Shown piece by piece: positions 1 through 8,975 of a stretch of DNA of 64,000 nucleotides. Source of the DNA: MED-G105 sp050331095 (GTDB lineage Bacteria; Pseudomonadota; Alphaproteobacteria; Caulobacterales; Parvularculaceae); assembly GCA_050331095.1 (NCBI GenBank), contig JBHJHE010000022.1, positions 88,857 to 152,856 on the forward strand, read 5' to 3'. Positions within the stretch are counted from its first letter, which is position 1; the number at the start of each line of letters is the position of its first letter. A model generated the notes under the pieces. It was not told the DNA's origin. It saw nothing but the letters and a program-made list of their open reading frames with translations, and searched no databases. A program made the translations under genes and the position numbers.

Positions 1-295
1 CTTCGCGCGGGAGGCGGCGGGCCGCGGCGCCGGGGAGATCCTGTTGACGTCGATGGATCGCGACGGGGGCGGCGACGGCTACGATCTCGAGCTCACGCGC
101 GCGGTCGTCGACGCGGTCCCGGTTCCGGTCATCGCGTCGGGGGGCGCCGGGGCGCTCGGCCATCTTGTCGACGCGGTGAAGGGCGGGGGCGCAAGCGCCG
201 TCCTTGCGGCGTCGATTTTTCACTTCGGTCAGTATACGCTCGCCGAAGCGCGCGACGCGCTGGCGGCCGCCGGGCTGCCCGTTCGCGCGATCTGA
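1..295 (+). CDS. hisF: Imidazole glycerol phosphate synthase cyclase subunit HisF, 3' part
   Basis: C-terminal ~97 residues of HisF, cut by the window edge; the reading frame is open from base 2. HisF is the TIM-barrel cyclase that, with HisH, makes imidazole glycerol phosphate and AICAR in histidine biosynthesis (cytoplasm). Visible HisF signatures are GAGEILLTSMDRDG, the DLELTRAV helix, the VIASGGAG phosphate-binding loop and AVLAASIFHFG. The TGA stop at 293-295 overlaps an ATG at 295, so translation is probably coupled to the next his gene, hisE. Confidence 0.96.
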   Translation, partial: FAREAAGRGAGEILLTSMDRDGGGDGYDLELTRAVVDAVPVPVIASGGAGALGHLVDAVKGGGASAVLAASIFHFGQYTLAEARDALAAAGLPVRAI

Positions 296-312
296 TGGGG
301 AAGGCTTCACTC

Positions 313-651
313 ATGCAGGAGACGGAGAATACGCTCGGCGCGGCGCTCGATCGTCTCGCCGGCGCAATAGCGACGCGGCGCGGCGCGCCCGCGGAAACGT
401 CGTACACGGCGAAACTGCTCCAGGCCGGGCCCTCGCGATGCGCGAAAAAGCTTGGCGAAGAGGGCGTCGAGGCGGCGCTTGCGGTCGCGTCCGGCGGTGA
501 GGAAGAAATCGCCGAAGAGGCGGCGGATCTCGTCTACCACCTTCTCGTCGCGCTCGCCTCGCGCGGCGTCAGTCCGAACGCCGTCGCGGCGGTTCTCGCC
601 GGTCGCGAGGGCCGCTCCGGCCTTGAAGAGCAGGCCGCGCGGCGCGATTGA
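313..651 (+). CDS. hisE: Phosphoribosyl-ATP pyrophosphatase HisE
   Basis: About 112 residues, the usual length for stand-alone HisE. It hydrolyses phosphoribosyl-ATP to phosphoribosyl-AMP, the second step of histidine synthesis. The conserved pattern is clear: SYTAKLL, then KKLGEEGVEAALA and the metal-binding EEAADLVYHLLVAL helix of the MazG-like all-alpha NTP-pyrophosphatase fold. An in-frame ATG at 295 overlaps the hisF stop, but the ATG at 313 has a purine-rich GGGAAGG about 8 nt upstream and gives the normal N-terminus (MQETENTLG), so it is preferred. Last gene of the his operon here; a dispersed repeat follows. Confidence 0.95.
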   Translation: MQETENTLGAALDRLAGAIATRRGAPAETSYTAKLLQAGPSRCAKKLGEEGVEAALAVASGGEEEIAEEAADLVYHLLVALASRGVSPNAVAAVLAGREGRSGLEEQAARRD

Positions 652-704
652 CCGCCCAACTGATCGGTGTAGGGATCGCAACGGTCGGCGGGACGCTGCG
701 CCCC

Positions 705-811
705 TCGAGCATAACGTTTTCTGATTGAATCAGTCGGATGCTCTAGATTCTAGGGTTTGAGCGCCTGAAACGGTCTTCGCCCGATCCAAGCTGAACACCC
801 GGCGCTCTAGA
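705..811. repeat. Dispersed intergenic repeat, copy A
   Basis: About 105 bp nearly identical to 42836-42942 and, in inverse orientation, to 30910-31000. It contains the core GATTGAATCAGTCGGATGCT followed by a CTAGATTCTAG block and ends in GGCGCTCTAG. The outer end supplies the stop codon (CTA on plus, TAG on minus) of the minus-strand gene that ends at 807. No coding capacity is apparent. Confidence 0.8.
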
Positions 812-1403
812 TTTCCTCGGCCTTGTCTTCGAGCTCGTCGAGGAGCTGGCGGCCTTCATTGGCGTTGTCGCCGCCGCCGAACGAGAAAACGCCCGAATTG
901 TAACTGCCGCCATAGCTGTTGACGAGGTTCACGACCTGGCCGAGCCCGGAGACGAACTCCTCGCTCGACAGGGTCGAGAGCGGATGAATGAACGTCGACC
1001 AGACGATGCCGCTGGCGACGCCATAGCGCGCGTCGAGGGCGCTTTCGAAGTTCGCCTGCATGAGGCGCATCAGTTCGTCAGCGCCGACCTCGGCGACGTT
1101 CGCCGCCGGCGACATCAGCCGCATGCGGTTCGCGTTGACGTCGTGCACGAACAATACCGGCGTTCCCGACACCGTGAACGACGCGCCGGTTTCGGTGAAG
1201 GCGGCGGCCGGGTCGACCCGGGCGACGATGCTTCGAAGGCGCTCCGCGGCGTCGAAGATCTCATCCGCGACGTCGGGCGAAGGATCGCCGGGGGCCGGGT
1301 CTACGGGGGCCGGGTCTACGGGGGATTGGCCCGGCGGCTGGGCCGAGGCGCTGGCGACGAGCGTCGCCGTTGCGGCGACGGCGAGGACAAGGCGTTGGGT
1401 CAT
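807..1403 (-). CDS. Secreted protein of unknown function, possible YbjN/CesT-like fold
   Basis: About 198 residues starting MTQRLVLAVAATATLVASASA, a clear Sec signal peptide with cleavage near ASAQ. The ATG at 1403 has AAGGAG about 8 nt upstream; the longer frame to 1430 is less likely. After the signal comes a Pro-Asp-Val linker encoded by a tandem 15-bp DNA repeat (1290-1319), then a mixed alpha/beta domain (FTVSGTPVLFVHDVNANRMRL) that loosely recalls YbjN or type III chaperone-like domains. Function is unknown; it is probably periplasmic. The TAG stop lies inside the end of dispersed repeat A. Confidence 0.75.
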   Translation of the reverse strand: MTQRLVLAVAATATLVASASAQPPGQSPVDPAPVDPAPGDPSPDVADEIFDAAERLRSIVARVDPAAAFTETGASFTVSGTPVLFVHDVNANRMRLMSPAANVAEVGADELMRLMQANFESALDARYGVASGIVWSTFIHPLSTLSSEEFVSGLGQVVNLVNSYGGSYNSGVFSFGGGDNANEGRQLLDELEDKAEEI

Positions 1404-1479
1404 GAAGCGGCTCCTTCCGCTCCATGACATACGACAGGCGGGCCGCCCGCGGAGGGGCGATCCGCGAAACGTGAAGCGA

Positions 1480-4233
1480 TTAGAGCTCCCGCTTCACGCT
1501 CTCGACGGCGAAGCACTCGATGACGTCGCCGACCTTGAGGTCGTCATAGTTCGCGAAGCTCATGCCGCACTCCTGGCCCGTCGGCACTTCCTGCACGTCG
1601 TCCTTGAAGCGCTTCAGCTGCGAGAGCTCGCCCTCGTGGATCACCGTGTCGTCGCGGATCAGGCGCACCTTCGCCCCGCGGCGCACGAGCCCCTCCGTGA
1701 CGCGGCAGCCGGCGACCCTGCCGATCTTGGTGATGTTGAAGACCTCGAGGATCTCCGCGTTGCCGAGGAACGTCTCGCGCAGCTCAGGGTCGAGCATGCC
1801 CGACAGCGCGCCCTTGATGTCGTCAAGGAGGTCGTAGATCACCGAATAGTAGCGGATCTCGACCTTCTCGGTCTCGGCCTGCTCGCGCGCCTGCTTATTG
1901 GCGCGCACGTTGAAGCCGATGACCGGCGCGCCGGAGGCGCCGGCGAGAATGACGTCGCTTTCGGAGACGCCGCCGACGCCGGTGTGCAAAACGCGCACGC
2001 GCACTTCGTCCGTCGACATCTTTTCGAGCGAGCCGACGATCGCTTCGACCGATCCCTGAACGTCGCCCTTGATCACGACCGGGAGCTCTTTGATCTCCGC
2101 GTCCTGGAGCTGCGCCATCATCTGCTCGAGCGAGGTGCCCGACGACTTGGCGTTGGCTTTTTCGCGCTTCTGGCGCTGGCGGAACTCCGCGACCTCGCGC
2201 GCGCGCGCCTCGCTCTCGACGACGGCGAACATATCGCCGGGCTCGGGCACGCCGTTAAGGCCGAGGACCTCGGCCGGGAAGGCCGGTCCGACGGACTTCA
2301 GTTGCGAGCCCTTGTCGTCGGCGAGGGCGCGCACCTTGCCCCACTCGGCGCCGACGACGACGATGTCGCCGCGTTTCAGCGAGCCGCGTTCGACGAGCAG
2401 CGTCGCCACCGGGCCGCGGCCCTTGGCGAGGCGCGCCTCGACTACGCTGCCTTCGGCGGCGCGGTCGGGATTGGCCTTCAACTCCAAAAGCTCCGCCTGG
2501 AGAAGGATCGCCTCCAGAAGCCCGTCGAGGTTCGTCTTCTGAAGGGCTGAGACCTCGACGTCTTGGATCTCGCCGCCCATGCTCTCGACCTGCAGCTCAT
2601 GCTGCAGAAGGTCCGTACGCACCTTGTTGGCGTCGGCGTTCGGTTTGTCGATCTTGTTGATGGCGACGATGATCGGCACGTCCGCCGCGCGGGCGTGGCT
2701 GATCGCCTCGACCGTCTGGGGCATGATCGAATCGTCCGCCGCCACCACGAGGATGACGATGTCCGTGACGTTCGCCCCGCGCGCGCGCATCTGCGTGAAA
2801 GCGGCGTGGCCCGGCGTGTCGAGGAACGTCACTTTGCGCGCCTCGCCGTCGGCGTTCGACGCCGTCACCTGATAGGCGCCGATGTGCTGCGTGATGCCGC
2901 CGGCCTCGCCCGCCACGACGTCGGTCTGGCGCAACGCGTCGAGGAGAGACGTCTTCCCGTGGTCCACGTGGCCCATGATGGTGCCGACCGGCGGGCGGGG
3001 CGCCAGGTCGCCGTCGTCGTCCGCGTCGCCGAAAAGGCCTTCCTCGACGTCGGCTTCGGACACGCGCTTGACCTGGTGGCCGAAGTCCGTGGCGACAAGC
3101 TCCGCGGTGTCGGCGTCGAGCGTCGCGTTCGCGGTGACCATCTGACCCTGCTTCATCAGCTCACGAACGAGCTCGATGGCGCGCATCGACATGCGCTGGG
3201 CGAGCTCCTGGACGGTGATGGTGTCGGGGATCACGACTTCGCGCGTCACGGGCTTGTTCGCTCCGCCGCGCTGTTGGCGGGCGAGCTTCTCGCGTTCGCG
3301 CGCCCGGCGGACGGAGGCGAGCGAGCGCTGGCGCTCCTCGTCCTCCTCAAGAGCCGAGGCGATCGTCAGTCGGCCGCTTCGACGCTTCGGCGCGTCTTTC
3401 GACTTCGCGTCGCGGTCGCCGCCGCGGTCGGCGCGGCGGGTCTTCAGCCGGCCGCCAAGTTGGGCGAGCGGGTTGTCGCCCTCCGGCGTTTTCTGCTGCT
3501 CGCCCGCGCCGTCGGGTTTCTTCGCGGTTTTACCCTGCTTCGCGGCGTTGCGGCGGCGGCGCTCTTCGTCCTCGGCTTCGAGGGCGGCGCGCGCCTCTTC
3601 TTCTTTGAGCCGACGCTCCTCGGCTTCTTTTTCGCGACGCTTCTCTTCTTCGGCGAGCCGCGCGCGTTCTTCTTCAAGCTTAGCGCGCTCTGTCGCTTCG
3701 CGGGTCTCGCGATCGGCGCGTTCGGCCTCTTCCTGCTTGCGGCGCGCCTCGCTGTCCTGGCGGGCCTTCATCAGCGCCTTGGCGCGCGCCTCGCGCTCCT
3801 GTTCGGAAAGGCTGCGCAGTACGGCGGGCTTCTTGCCGCGCGCATCGCCGCGCGCGGTTTGCCCGCGTGCGTCGTCGGTTCGCGCGGCCTCGCCGCGCGC
3901 CGCCGGCTGGCTGGCGGATTTCTGCGCTGGCTTGGTCGACGTTCGCTGTGTTGGTCGTGCGGTCTCGTCGGCGCCGCGCGCCTTCGGCGCATCGGCCGGC
4001 GCCGCGGCCTCGCGCGGTTCGCTCGGCCGTTTGGCGGCGGCGTCGGTCTTCTCGCCTTTCTTGACCGTCAGAACGCGGCGCTTCTTCGTCTCGACGACGA
4101 CCGTCTTCGATCGCCCGTGCGAAAAGCTCTGCTTGACCGCGCCCTTCTCCGTGCGCCGCAGGGAGAGCGGCCGGCGGCCGCCGCGCGCGCCGCCTTCGTC
4201 CAAGTCCTGTTTCGTGTCGACTTCGTCGCTCAT
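1480..4233 (-). CDS. infB: Translation initiation factor IF-2
   Basis: About 917 residues. IF-2 is the GTPase that delivers fMet-tRNA to the 30S subunit and drives subunit joining. The N-terminal IF2-associated segment is followed by a long Lys/Arg/Glu/Ala-rich linker (roughly residues 90-320), then IF2_N (ITVQELAQRMSMRA) and the G domain with GHVDHGKTSLLD (P-loop), DTPGHAAF (switch II) and NKIDKP (guanine specificity). Domains II to IV follow, ending VESVKREL. The ATG at 4233 has GGAG 5 nt upstream and is preferred to the TTG one codon earlier. Downstream member of the rimP-nusA-ylxR-infB operon. Confidence 0.98.
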   Translation of the reverse strand: MSDEVDTKQDLDEGGARGGRRPLSLRRTEKGAVKQSFSHGRSKTVVVETKKRRVLTVKKGEKTDAAAKRPSEPREAAAPADAPKARGADETARPTQRTSTKPAQKSASQPAARGEAARTDDARGQTARGDARGKKPAVLRSLSEQEREARAKALMKARQDSEARRKQEEAERADRETREATERAKLEEERARLAEEEKRREKEAEERRLKEEEARAALEAEDEERRRRNAAKQGKTAKKPDGAGEQQKTPEGDNPLAQLGGRLKTRRADRGGDRDAKSKDAPKRRSGRLTIASALEEDEERQRSLASVRRAREREKLARQQRGGANKPVTREVVIPDTITVQELAQRMSMRAIELVRELMKQGQMVTANATLDADTAELVATDFGHQVKRVSEADVEEGLFGDADDDGDLAPRPPVGTIMGHVDHGKTSLLDALRQTDVVAGEAGGITQHIGAYQVTASNADGEARKVTFLDTPGHAAFTQMRARGANVTDIVILVVAADDSIMPQTVEAISHARAADVPIIVAINKIDKPNADANKVRTDLLQHELQVESMGGEIQDVEVSALQKTNLDGLLEAILLQAELLELKANPDRAAEGSVVEARLAKGRGPVATLLVERGSLKRGDIVVVGAEWGKVRALADDKGSQLKSVGPAFPAEVLGLNGVPEPGDMFAVVESEARAREVAEFRQRQKREKANAKSSGTSLEQMMAQLQDAEIKELPVVIKGDVQGSVEAIVGSLEKMSTDEVRVRVLHTGVGGVSESDVILAGASGAPVIGFNVRANKQAREQAETEKVEIRYYSVIYDLLDDIKGALSGMLDPELRETFLGNAEILEVFNITKIGRVAGCRVTEGLVRRGAKVRLIRDDTVIHEGELSQLKRFKDDVQEVPTGQECGMSFANYDDLKVGDVIECFAVESVKREL

Positions 4234-4369
4234 CAAGTCTCCAATATCGCCGAGCTCGGAACCGTCTCCGGCAAGTCCAAGGCGGCCGTAAGCTCAGCGG
4301 ATCTTTCGGGACGATCGCGCGCCCTTAACGCGCGCTTTCGCCACTGCGAAAGCCGGCTTGGCATAACGC

Positions 4370-5110
4370 TCAAACCGGCGATGGTCCACCATTTCGCCCG
4401 CCGCCATCGTCGCGCGAAACGACGTCAGGCGCGTCTTGCCGGCAGGCCGGTTCGCCTGCGGACGACCCGGCGGGCGGTTCGGTCGTCGGTCGGAAACCGT
4501 TCAACCGACGCGCCTCGGCGATGATCCGCGTCGTCGCCGGCCCGCGGCGCACCGCGCAATGCCGCACCCCGTTTAGCCCGAGGGCGGCCGAAATCTGGCC
4601 GCCGTCGAACCCGATGACGCGCGTCGCGCCAGCCTCGCCGGCGGCGCGCGTCATTTTCGCGGCGCCGTCCGCGCCGGCCTCGCGCGCGGTGAACGCTGCG
4701 CCTACGGCTCCGCGCCTGAGCGACGCGAGACACGCGTCGATCCCGATCTCGACGTCGCCGGCCCGGCGGGCGAGGCCCAGAAGGTTCAGCGTTCGCGCCG
4801 CGATCAGCGCTTCCACATGGGCCGCGAAGGCCGCCGCGTCGAGTCCCTCCGGCAACTGCGTCGGCGCTTTAAACGCCCGAGCGAACAGATTGCGCCGCGC
4901 CGCCGCCGCGACCGCCTCGCGGCTCGCGCTCACCCAGGCCCCTCGGCCCGGCAGTTTCTCCGCAAGATCCGGGGCGACGACGCCAGCCGGATCGCGAGCG
5001 AAACGAATAAGCGCGGCGGGGTCGCCGGTCGCGCGCTCGACGATGCAGGTCCGCTCGCGTTCTTTCTTCGCGCGGCCGGCGGGCCGGTTTTTCTCAATAA
5101 GATCAGTCAG
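4370..5110 (-). CDS. YlxR (DUF448) / ribosomal L7Ae-like RNA-binding protein
   Basis: Two-domain protein between nusA and infB, as in most alphaproteobacteria. The YlxR domain (RTCIVERATGDPAALIRFA to GRGAWVS) is a small nucleic-acid-binding fold. It is followed by an L7Ae/L30e-like part (LLGLARRAGDVEIGIDA, then VIGFDGG). It probably binds RNA in the nusA-infB transcription/translation block. The start is uncertain: no ATG lies near the conserved domain. CTG at 5110, preceded by GGGAG, gives the expected N-terminus and overlaps nusA by 8 nt; a TTG at 5224 would overlap nusA by about 120 nt. The C-terminal tail is low-complexity Gly/Ser. Confidence 0.8.
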   Translation of the reverse strand: MTDLIEKNRPAGRAKKERERTCIVERATGDPAALIRFARDPAGVVAPDLAEKLPGRGAWVSASREAVAAAARRNLFARAFKAPTQLPEGLDAAAFAAHVEALIAARTLNLLGLARRAGDVEIGIDACLASLRRGAVGAAFTAREAGADGAAKMTRAAGEAGATRVIGFDGGQISAALGLNGVRHCAVRRGPATTRIIAEARRLNGFRPTTEPPAGSSAGEPACRQDAPDVVSRDDGGGRNGGPSPV

Positions 5111-6779
5111 CGACGGCTCCCGCGATGCGTTGGCGCAACTCCTCTTCGGGCGCGAGCGTCGGTTCGGCCGCCGCTTCGGCCTCGGCGAGCGCTGCGGCCT
5201 CGGCTTCGGCGCGTGTGGCGTCAAGCTCTTCCTGCGTGATCCAGCCGGCGGACACCCGGGCGCGCATGATCATGTCCTCGGCGTCGTCGCTCGACAGCCC
5301 ATGGCCTTCGAGAACGCCGTCATAGTGTTTGCGTTCGCCGTCGACGCGTTCGGTCCAGCCGGTGAGATCGTCCGTGGCGCAGCCGGCGAGGTCCTCCAGC
5401 GACTTGATGTCGTTTTCGCCGAGGGTGACGAGCATCGCCGGTTCGAGCCCCTCGAACGCGGCGAGCGCGTCCTCGACGCCAAGCTCGCGGCGCTTGTCGT
5501 CGAGCTTCTTGGCCTCCGCCTCGAGCCAGTCGTTCGCGCGCGCCTGGAGTTCGGCGGCGGTCTCTTCGTCGAGCCCCTCGATATCCATCAACTCGTCGAC
5601 CTCGACATAGGCGAGCTCTGCGATCTTTGCGAAGCCTTCCGAGACCAGAAGGCCGGCCATCATGTCGTCGACGTCGAGAGCCTCCATGAAGAGCTCCGAA
5701 CGCAGACGGAATTCTTCCTGGCGCTTCTTGCTCTCTTCCTCTTCGGTCATGATGTCGATCTCGAAACCGGAGACCTGCGCGGCGAGGCGCACGTTCTGGC
5801 CGCGCCGCCCGATGGCGAGCGAGAGCTGTTCGTCGGGAACGACGACCTCGATGCGCTCGATTTCTTCGTCGAGCACGACCTTCGTCACCTCCGCAGGCGC
5901 AAGGGCGTTGACGACGAAGGTCGCGGGGTCCGGCGACCACGGGACGATGTCTATCTTTTCTCCGCCGAGCTCGTTGACGACGGCCTGCACGCGGCTGCCG
6001 CGCATGCCGACGCACGCGCCGACGGGGTCGATGGCGTTGTCGTTCGAAAAGACGCCGATTTTAGCGCGGCTGCCGGGATCCCGCGCGACCGCCTTGATCT
6101 CGATGACGCCGTCATAAACCTCGGGCACCTCCTGTTCGAACAGCTTCGCCATGAATTGCGGGTGCGAGCGGGACAGGAAGATCTGCGGGCCCCGGGGCTC
6201 GCGGCGCACGTCCATGACATACGAGCGGATGCGGTCGCCGGTGCGGTAAGCCTCGCGCGGCAATTGCTGGTCGCGGCGCACGACGGCTTCGGCGCGGCCG
6301 AGGTCGACGATGACGTGGCCGTATTCGACGCGTTTGACGATGCCGTTAACGATTTCGCCGATGCGGTCTTTGAAGTCTTCGTACTGACGGTCACGTTCGG
6401 CTTCGCGCACTTTCTGGGTGATGACCTGCTTCGCCGACATCGCCGCGACGCGGCCGAACTCGATCGGCGGCAGGGGATCGGAGATGAAGTCGCCGACCGT
6501 CGCTTCGGGGTTTTTCGCGCGCGCCGTCTCGAGGTCGATTTCGGCGGACGGGTTCTCGATCTCCTCGACGACCTCCATCAGCCGCCATAGCCGCGTTTCG
6601 CCCGTACGCGGATCGATTTCGGCGCGCACGAGCGTCTCCTGGCCGTAGCGCGAGCGGGCGGCGCGGGCGAGCGCGTCCTCCATCGCCTCGATAACGAGCT
6701 CGATCTCGATCGACTTCTCGCGGGCGACGGCTTCTGCGATCTGGATGAGCTCGCGGCGGTTGTGGCTGATGGCGGTCAT
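5103..6779 (-). CDS. nusA: Transcription termination/antitermination factor NusA
   Basis: 558 residues. NusA binds RNA polymerase and nascent RNA, modulating pausing, termination and antitermination. Order seen: NusA N-terminal domain (ELIQIAEAVAREKSIE), S1 domain (GEIVNGIVKRVEYGHVIVDLG), KH domains (DPVGACVGMRGSRVQAVV, then SLAIGRRGQNVRLAA), and acidic helix-hairpin-helix repeats at the C-terminus (LAELAYVEVDELMDIEGL-type and GENDIKSLEDLAGC), typical of alphaproteobacterial NusA. The ATG at 6779 overlaps the rimP TGA (ATGA), indicating translational coupling. Confidence 0.98.
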   Translation of the reverse strand: MTAISHNRRELIQIAEAVAREKSIEIELVIEAMEDALARAARSRYGQETLVRAEIDPRTGETRLWRLMEVVEEIENPSAEIDLETARAKNPEATVGDFISDPLPPIEFGRVAAMSAKQVITQKVREAERDRQYEDFKDRIGEIVNGIVKRVEYGHVIVDLGRAEAVVRRDQQLPREAYRTGDRIRSYVMDVRREPRGPQIFLSRSHPQFMAKLFEQEVPEVYDGVIEIKAVARDPGSRAKIGVFSNDNAIDPVGACVGMRGSRVQAVVNELGGEKIDIVPWSPDPATFVVNALAPAEVTKVVLDEEIERIEVVVPDEQLSLAIGRRGQNVRLAAQVSGFEIDIMTEEEESKKRQEEFRLRSELFMEALDVDDMMAGLLVSEGFAKIAELAYVEVDELMDIEGLDEETAAELQARANDWLEAEAKKLDDKRRELGVEDALAAFEGLEPAMLVTLGENDIKSLEDLAGCATDDLTGWTERVDGERKHYDGVLEGHGLSSDDAEDMIMRARVSAGWITQEELDATRAEAEAAALAEAEAAAEPTLAPEEELRQRIAGAVAD

Positions 6780-7348
6780 TGCGTTTCTCCCGCGCCCTCT
6801 GCGGCGCTGTCGTCATTATCGGCTACGCCGTTCGCGGCGCGAGCCCGTTCAAGCGCTTTCGCGGCGGCCAGGCTCTCCCGCACGAGCGCGTCGGTAAGCA
6901 CAAGCTTGGCGTTGTCCACATAAGCGTAAGGAATAAGAGCGGTCTCAGTTTCGCCGTCGAGGTCGATCAGGACCTGGTCGTCTTCGACGCCTGCGAGAAC
7001 GCCGCGGAACCGGCGCCGCCCCTCAATCAATCGGTCGAGTTCAACCTTCGCCTCGTAGCCGCGCCACGCATCGAAATCCTCAAGGCTGACAAGCGGGCGA
7101 TCGACGCCGGGCGAGGATACCTCCAAGTTATAAGCGCCGGCGATCGGGTCTGCTTCCTCCAGAACGGGCGACAGCAAACGCGACAGCCGGGCGCAATCCT
7201 CCGCCGTCATCGTTCGGTCGGGCCGCTCCGCCATGATCTGCGCCGTCCGAACGCGATCGCCGGTGACGCGCACGCGCACCAGACGAAACCCGGCGTCGGC
7301 GACGACGGGCGCGACGATGGCGCGCAGCTTCTCCTCCAACGGCGTCAA
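6776..7348 (-). CDS. rimP: Ribosome maturation factor RimP
   Basis: 190 residues. RimP assists 30S subunit maturation. Features are the N-terminal alpha/beta domain (LEEKLRAIVAPVVADAGFRLVRV), the family signature YNLEVSSPGVDRPL and a C-terminal SH3-like beta domain (FRGVLAGVEDDQVLIDLDG). The start is TTG at 7348 with CGGAGG 4 nt upstream; no better ATG exists. First gene of the rimP-nusA-ylxR-infB operon. A strong terminator-like hairpin lies just upstream in the leader (7364-7388). Confidence 0.95.
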   Translation of the reverse strand: MTPLEEKLRAIVAPVVADAGFRLVRVRVTGDRVRTAQIMAERPDRTMTAEDCARLSRLLSPVLEEADPIAGAYNLEVSSPGVDRPLVSLEDFDAWRGYEAKVELDRLIEGRRRFRGVLAGVEDDQVLIDLDGETETALIPYAYVDNAKLVLTDALVRESLAAAKALERARAANGVADNDDSAAEGAGETQ

Positions 7349-7363
7349 ACGGCCTCCGACAAC

Positions 7364-7388
7364 AAAAAACGGGCCCCGACGGGGCCCG
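7364..7388 (-). terminator. Intrinsic-terminator-like hairpin in the rimP leader
   Basis: On the minus strand an 8-bp GC-only stem (CGGGCCCC / GGGGCCCG) with a 3-nt loop is followed by six T residues. It ends about 16 nt before the rimP TTG start. Located between any upstream promoter and rimP, it could be the end of a leader RNA or an attenuator for the rimP-nusA-infB operon. Confidence 0.7.
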
Positions 7389-7574
7389 CTATCAAACTCT
7401 GATCGCGTTTAATTTGTGAAATAATCGCCAGCGTCGGGTTTGTCGAGATCCCTGCGCAGCGCTGGCGTCGAATTTGGCGATTTCCGCTCCCGACTTTTTG
7501 CGGTTTCGCGATTTCGCGGGCCGCTTCCGGGTGATAATTAACCGGCATCGAGGGGTTGAATTCGGAGGGGTGAG

Positions 7575-8069
7575 ATGGCGGCGTTTTTCGCGCGGTTGAT
7601 GGGCGTTCTCGGGATCGTCGTCGGGTCCCAGGCGCCGGGCTTCACAATCCAGTACCTTCAAAATCTCGACGGTCGCGTTGAAGAGCTCGCCGCGATCGTC
7701 TCGCGCTACGATGCGATCGTCGACGAACTCGGCATGACCCGCGACGCCTATGTCGACGAACTGCGAACGAGCGGCCAGCTCGCGTCGGAGAAAACCGCCG
7801 ACTCTATCGAATACACATTCGATCGCTATGAGTACCTGCGTGAGCACCAGGTCGCGCTGACCTCGGCGCAGGCGATCGTCCGTCCGCTGCGTTTAGCGCG
7901 CTCCGTCGACGCCGGCGTCGCCCGGTCGGTGCGCGAGAACTTCCGGTGGACGGTGCCGCTGACGCCGGACGCGGCGGCTTACGCAATCGGCGTCGGGGTC
8001 GTCGTCTGGGGCGCGCTGTCGTTCTTCTTCGGGCTCCTCGGCTCCATGTTCGGGATGGGGCGCCGCTAG
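7575..8069 (+). CDS. DUF2937 family membrane protein
   Basis: 164 residues, starting at ATG 7575 with GGAGGGGTG upstream. The N-terminal GVLGIVVGSQAPGFTIQYLQNLDGRVEEL segment and the overall layout match DUF2937. It has one hydrophobic stretch at the N-terminus, a central helical region and a C-terminal membrane segment (residues ~135-158, AIGVGVVVWGALSFFFGLLG). Probably an inner-membrane protein. Function unknown. Divergent from the rimP operon. Confidence 0.75.
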   Translation: MAAFFARLMGVLGIVVGSQAPGFTIQYLQNLDGRVEELAAIVSRYDAIVDELGMTRDAYVDELRTSGQLASEKTADSIEYTFDRYEYLREHQVALTSAQAIVRPLRLARSVDAGVARSVRENFRWTVPLTPDAAAYAIGVGVVVWGALSFFFGLLGSMFGMGRR

Positions 8070-8096
8070 ACGGCGGGAACGTTGAAACCTCCGGCT

Positions 8097-8963
8097 TTAC
8101 GACGCCCAGACGAGAGGCGCGGCCGTCACCGTCTCCTTGAAATTGGCGCAGTCGAGCGGCCGCCCGAGCATCGCGCCGAGCGCGGCGAGGTCCGCGTCGA
8201 ACGCCTCGACGGCCCGGGCGCGGGCGGCGCACCCGAGCGCGGGGCGCTCGTGAAGGCGCAGTTTTTGTTTGACGCGGTCGCGCAGCGCTCGGGGCGTCAG
8301 CGCGCGGCGCAGGGCCGTCGCGACCGGATTGTCGACGACGAGGCCGTAGGCGGGGAACGGGCGAATGCGCGCGGCGGAGACGTTCGCCGGTTCAAGGTCG
8401 TCCCGCCAGACGAAGTCGGCGGCGGGCGAGAGGAAAGCGCCGATGCGCGCGAACTCCGCCGCCGGCGCCGCCGTCAGGCGCTCCAGAAACACAGGCAGAA
8501 CGCGCGCCGTCCCGAAGCGGTCGAGCCACGGCTTGATCTGGTAGGCGTACCGTCCGTACTCGATCAGTTCGGGCGCGTCGGCGAGCGCTTCGTCGATCGG
8601 CGCTGAGATCCGCCGCTGCGACCAGTCGTGGATGTAGTGGGACACGAGCCGGTCGATCGGATGGCGCATCATATAGACGAACTTCGCGTTCGGCGCGCCG
8701 CTCGCCAGCCGATCGATCGTATCCGGATGGGTCGGCAGCTTGGCGTAGTGGGTGCTCGCCTCGCCCGCGACGGCGTCCGCCGGCGCGTCGTCGAAAAGCT
8801 TCTCGTACCAATGAACGCCGCGGCGATAGACGTCGTCGTCGCTGAAGAAGTTCGGCTCTTTCGGACGGCACATGAAGACGCCGGGCTGCGCGTCAAGCTG
8901 CTCATAGAGCGTGGACGTGCCGCATTTCATCGCGCCGATGATGATGAAGTCAGGCCGGCCCAA
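8097..8963 (-). CDS. Sulfotransferase family protein
   Basis: 288 residues, a normal length for PAPS-dependent sulfotransferases. The 5'-phosphosulfate-binding loop is IIIGAMKCGTSTLYEQL at residues 7-23; the 3'-phosphate-binding motif is FVYMMRHPIDRLVSHY. Such enzymes transfer sulfate from PAPS to a hydroxyl on a carbohydrate, lipid or small molecule. It starts 12 nt after the stop of the GT2 gene at 8976-10079 on the same strand, suggesting that the two act on one glycan or glycolipid. The acceptor cannot be read from the sequence. Confidence 0.85.
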   Translation of the reverse strand: MGRPDFIIIGAMKCGTSTLYEQLDAQPGVFMCRPKEPNFFSDDDVYRRGVHWYEKLFDDAPADAVAGEASTHYAKLPTHPDTIDRLASGAPNAKFVYMMRHPIDRLVSHYIHDWSQRRISAPIDEALADAPELIEYGRYAYQIKPWLDRFGTARVLPVFLERLTAAPAAEFARIGAFLSPAADFVWRDDLEPANVSAARIRPFPAYGLVVDNPVATALRRALTPRALRDRVKQKLRLHERPALGCAARARAVEAFDADLAALGAMLGRPLDCANFKETVTAAPLVWAS

Positions 8964-8975
8964 CGGCGTCGCTCC

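Noticed and set aside
1290..1319. Perfect tandem 15-bp repeat
   Set aside because: It lies inside the secreted-protein gene and simply encodes a repeated Val-Asp-Pro-Ala-Pro linker; not a separate element.
1060..4524. Long plus-strand open frames opposite infB (for example 1060-2550 and 2563-4524)
   Set aside because: They are antisense to infB, which has a full set of IF-2 motifs; such long shadow frames are common in GC-rich DNA, and their translations are Arg/Ala/Leu-biased without motifs.
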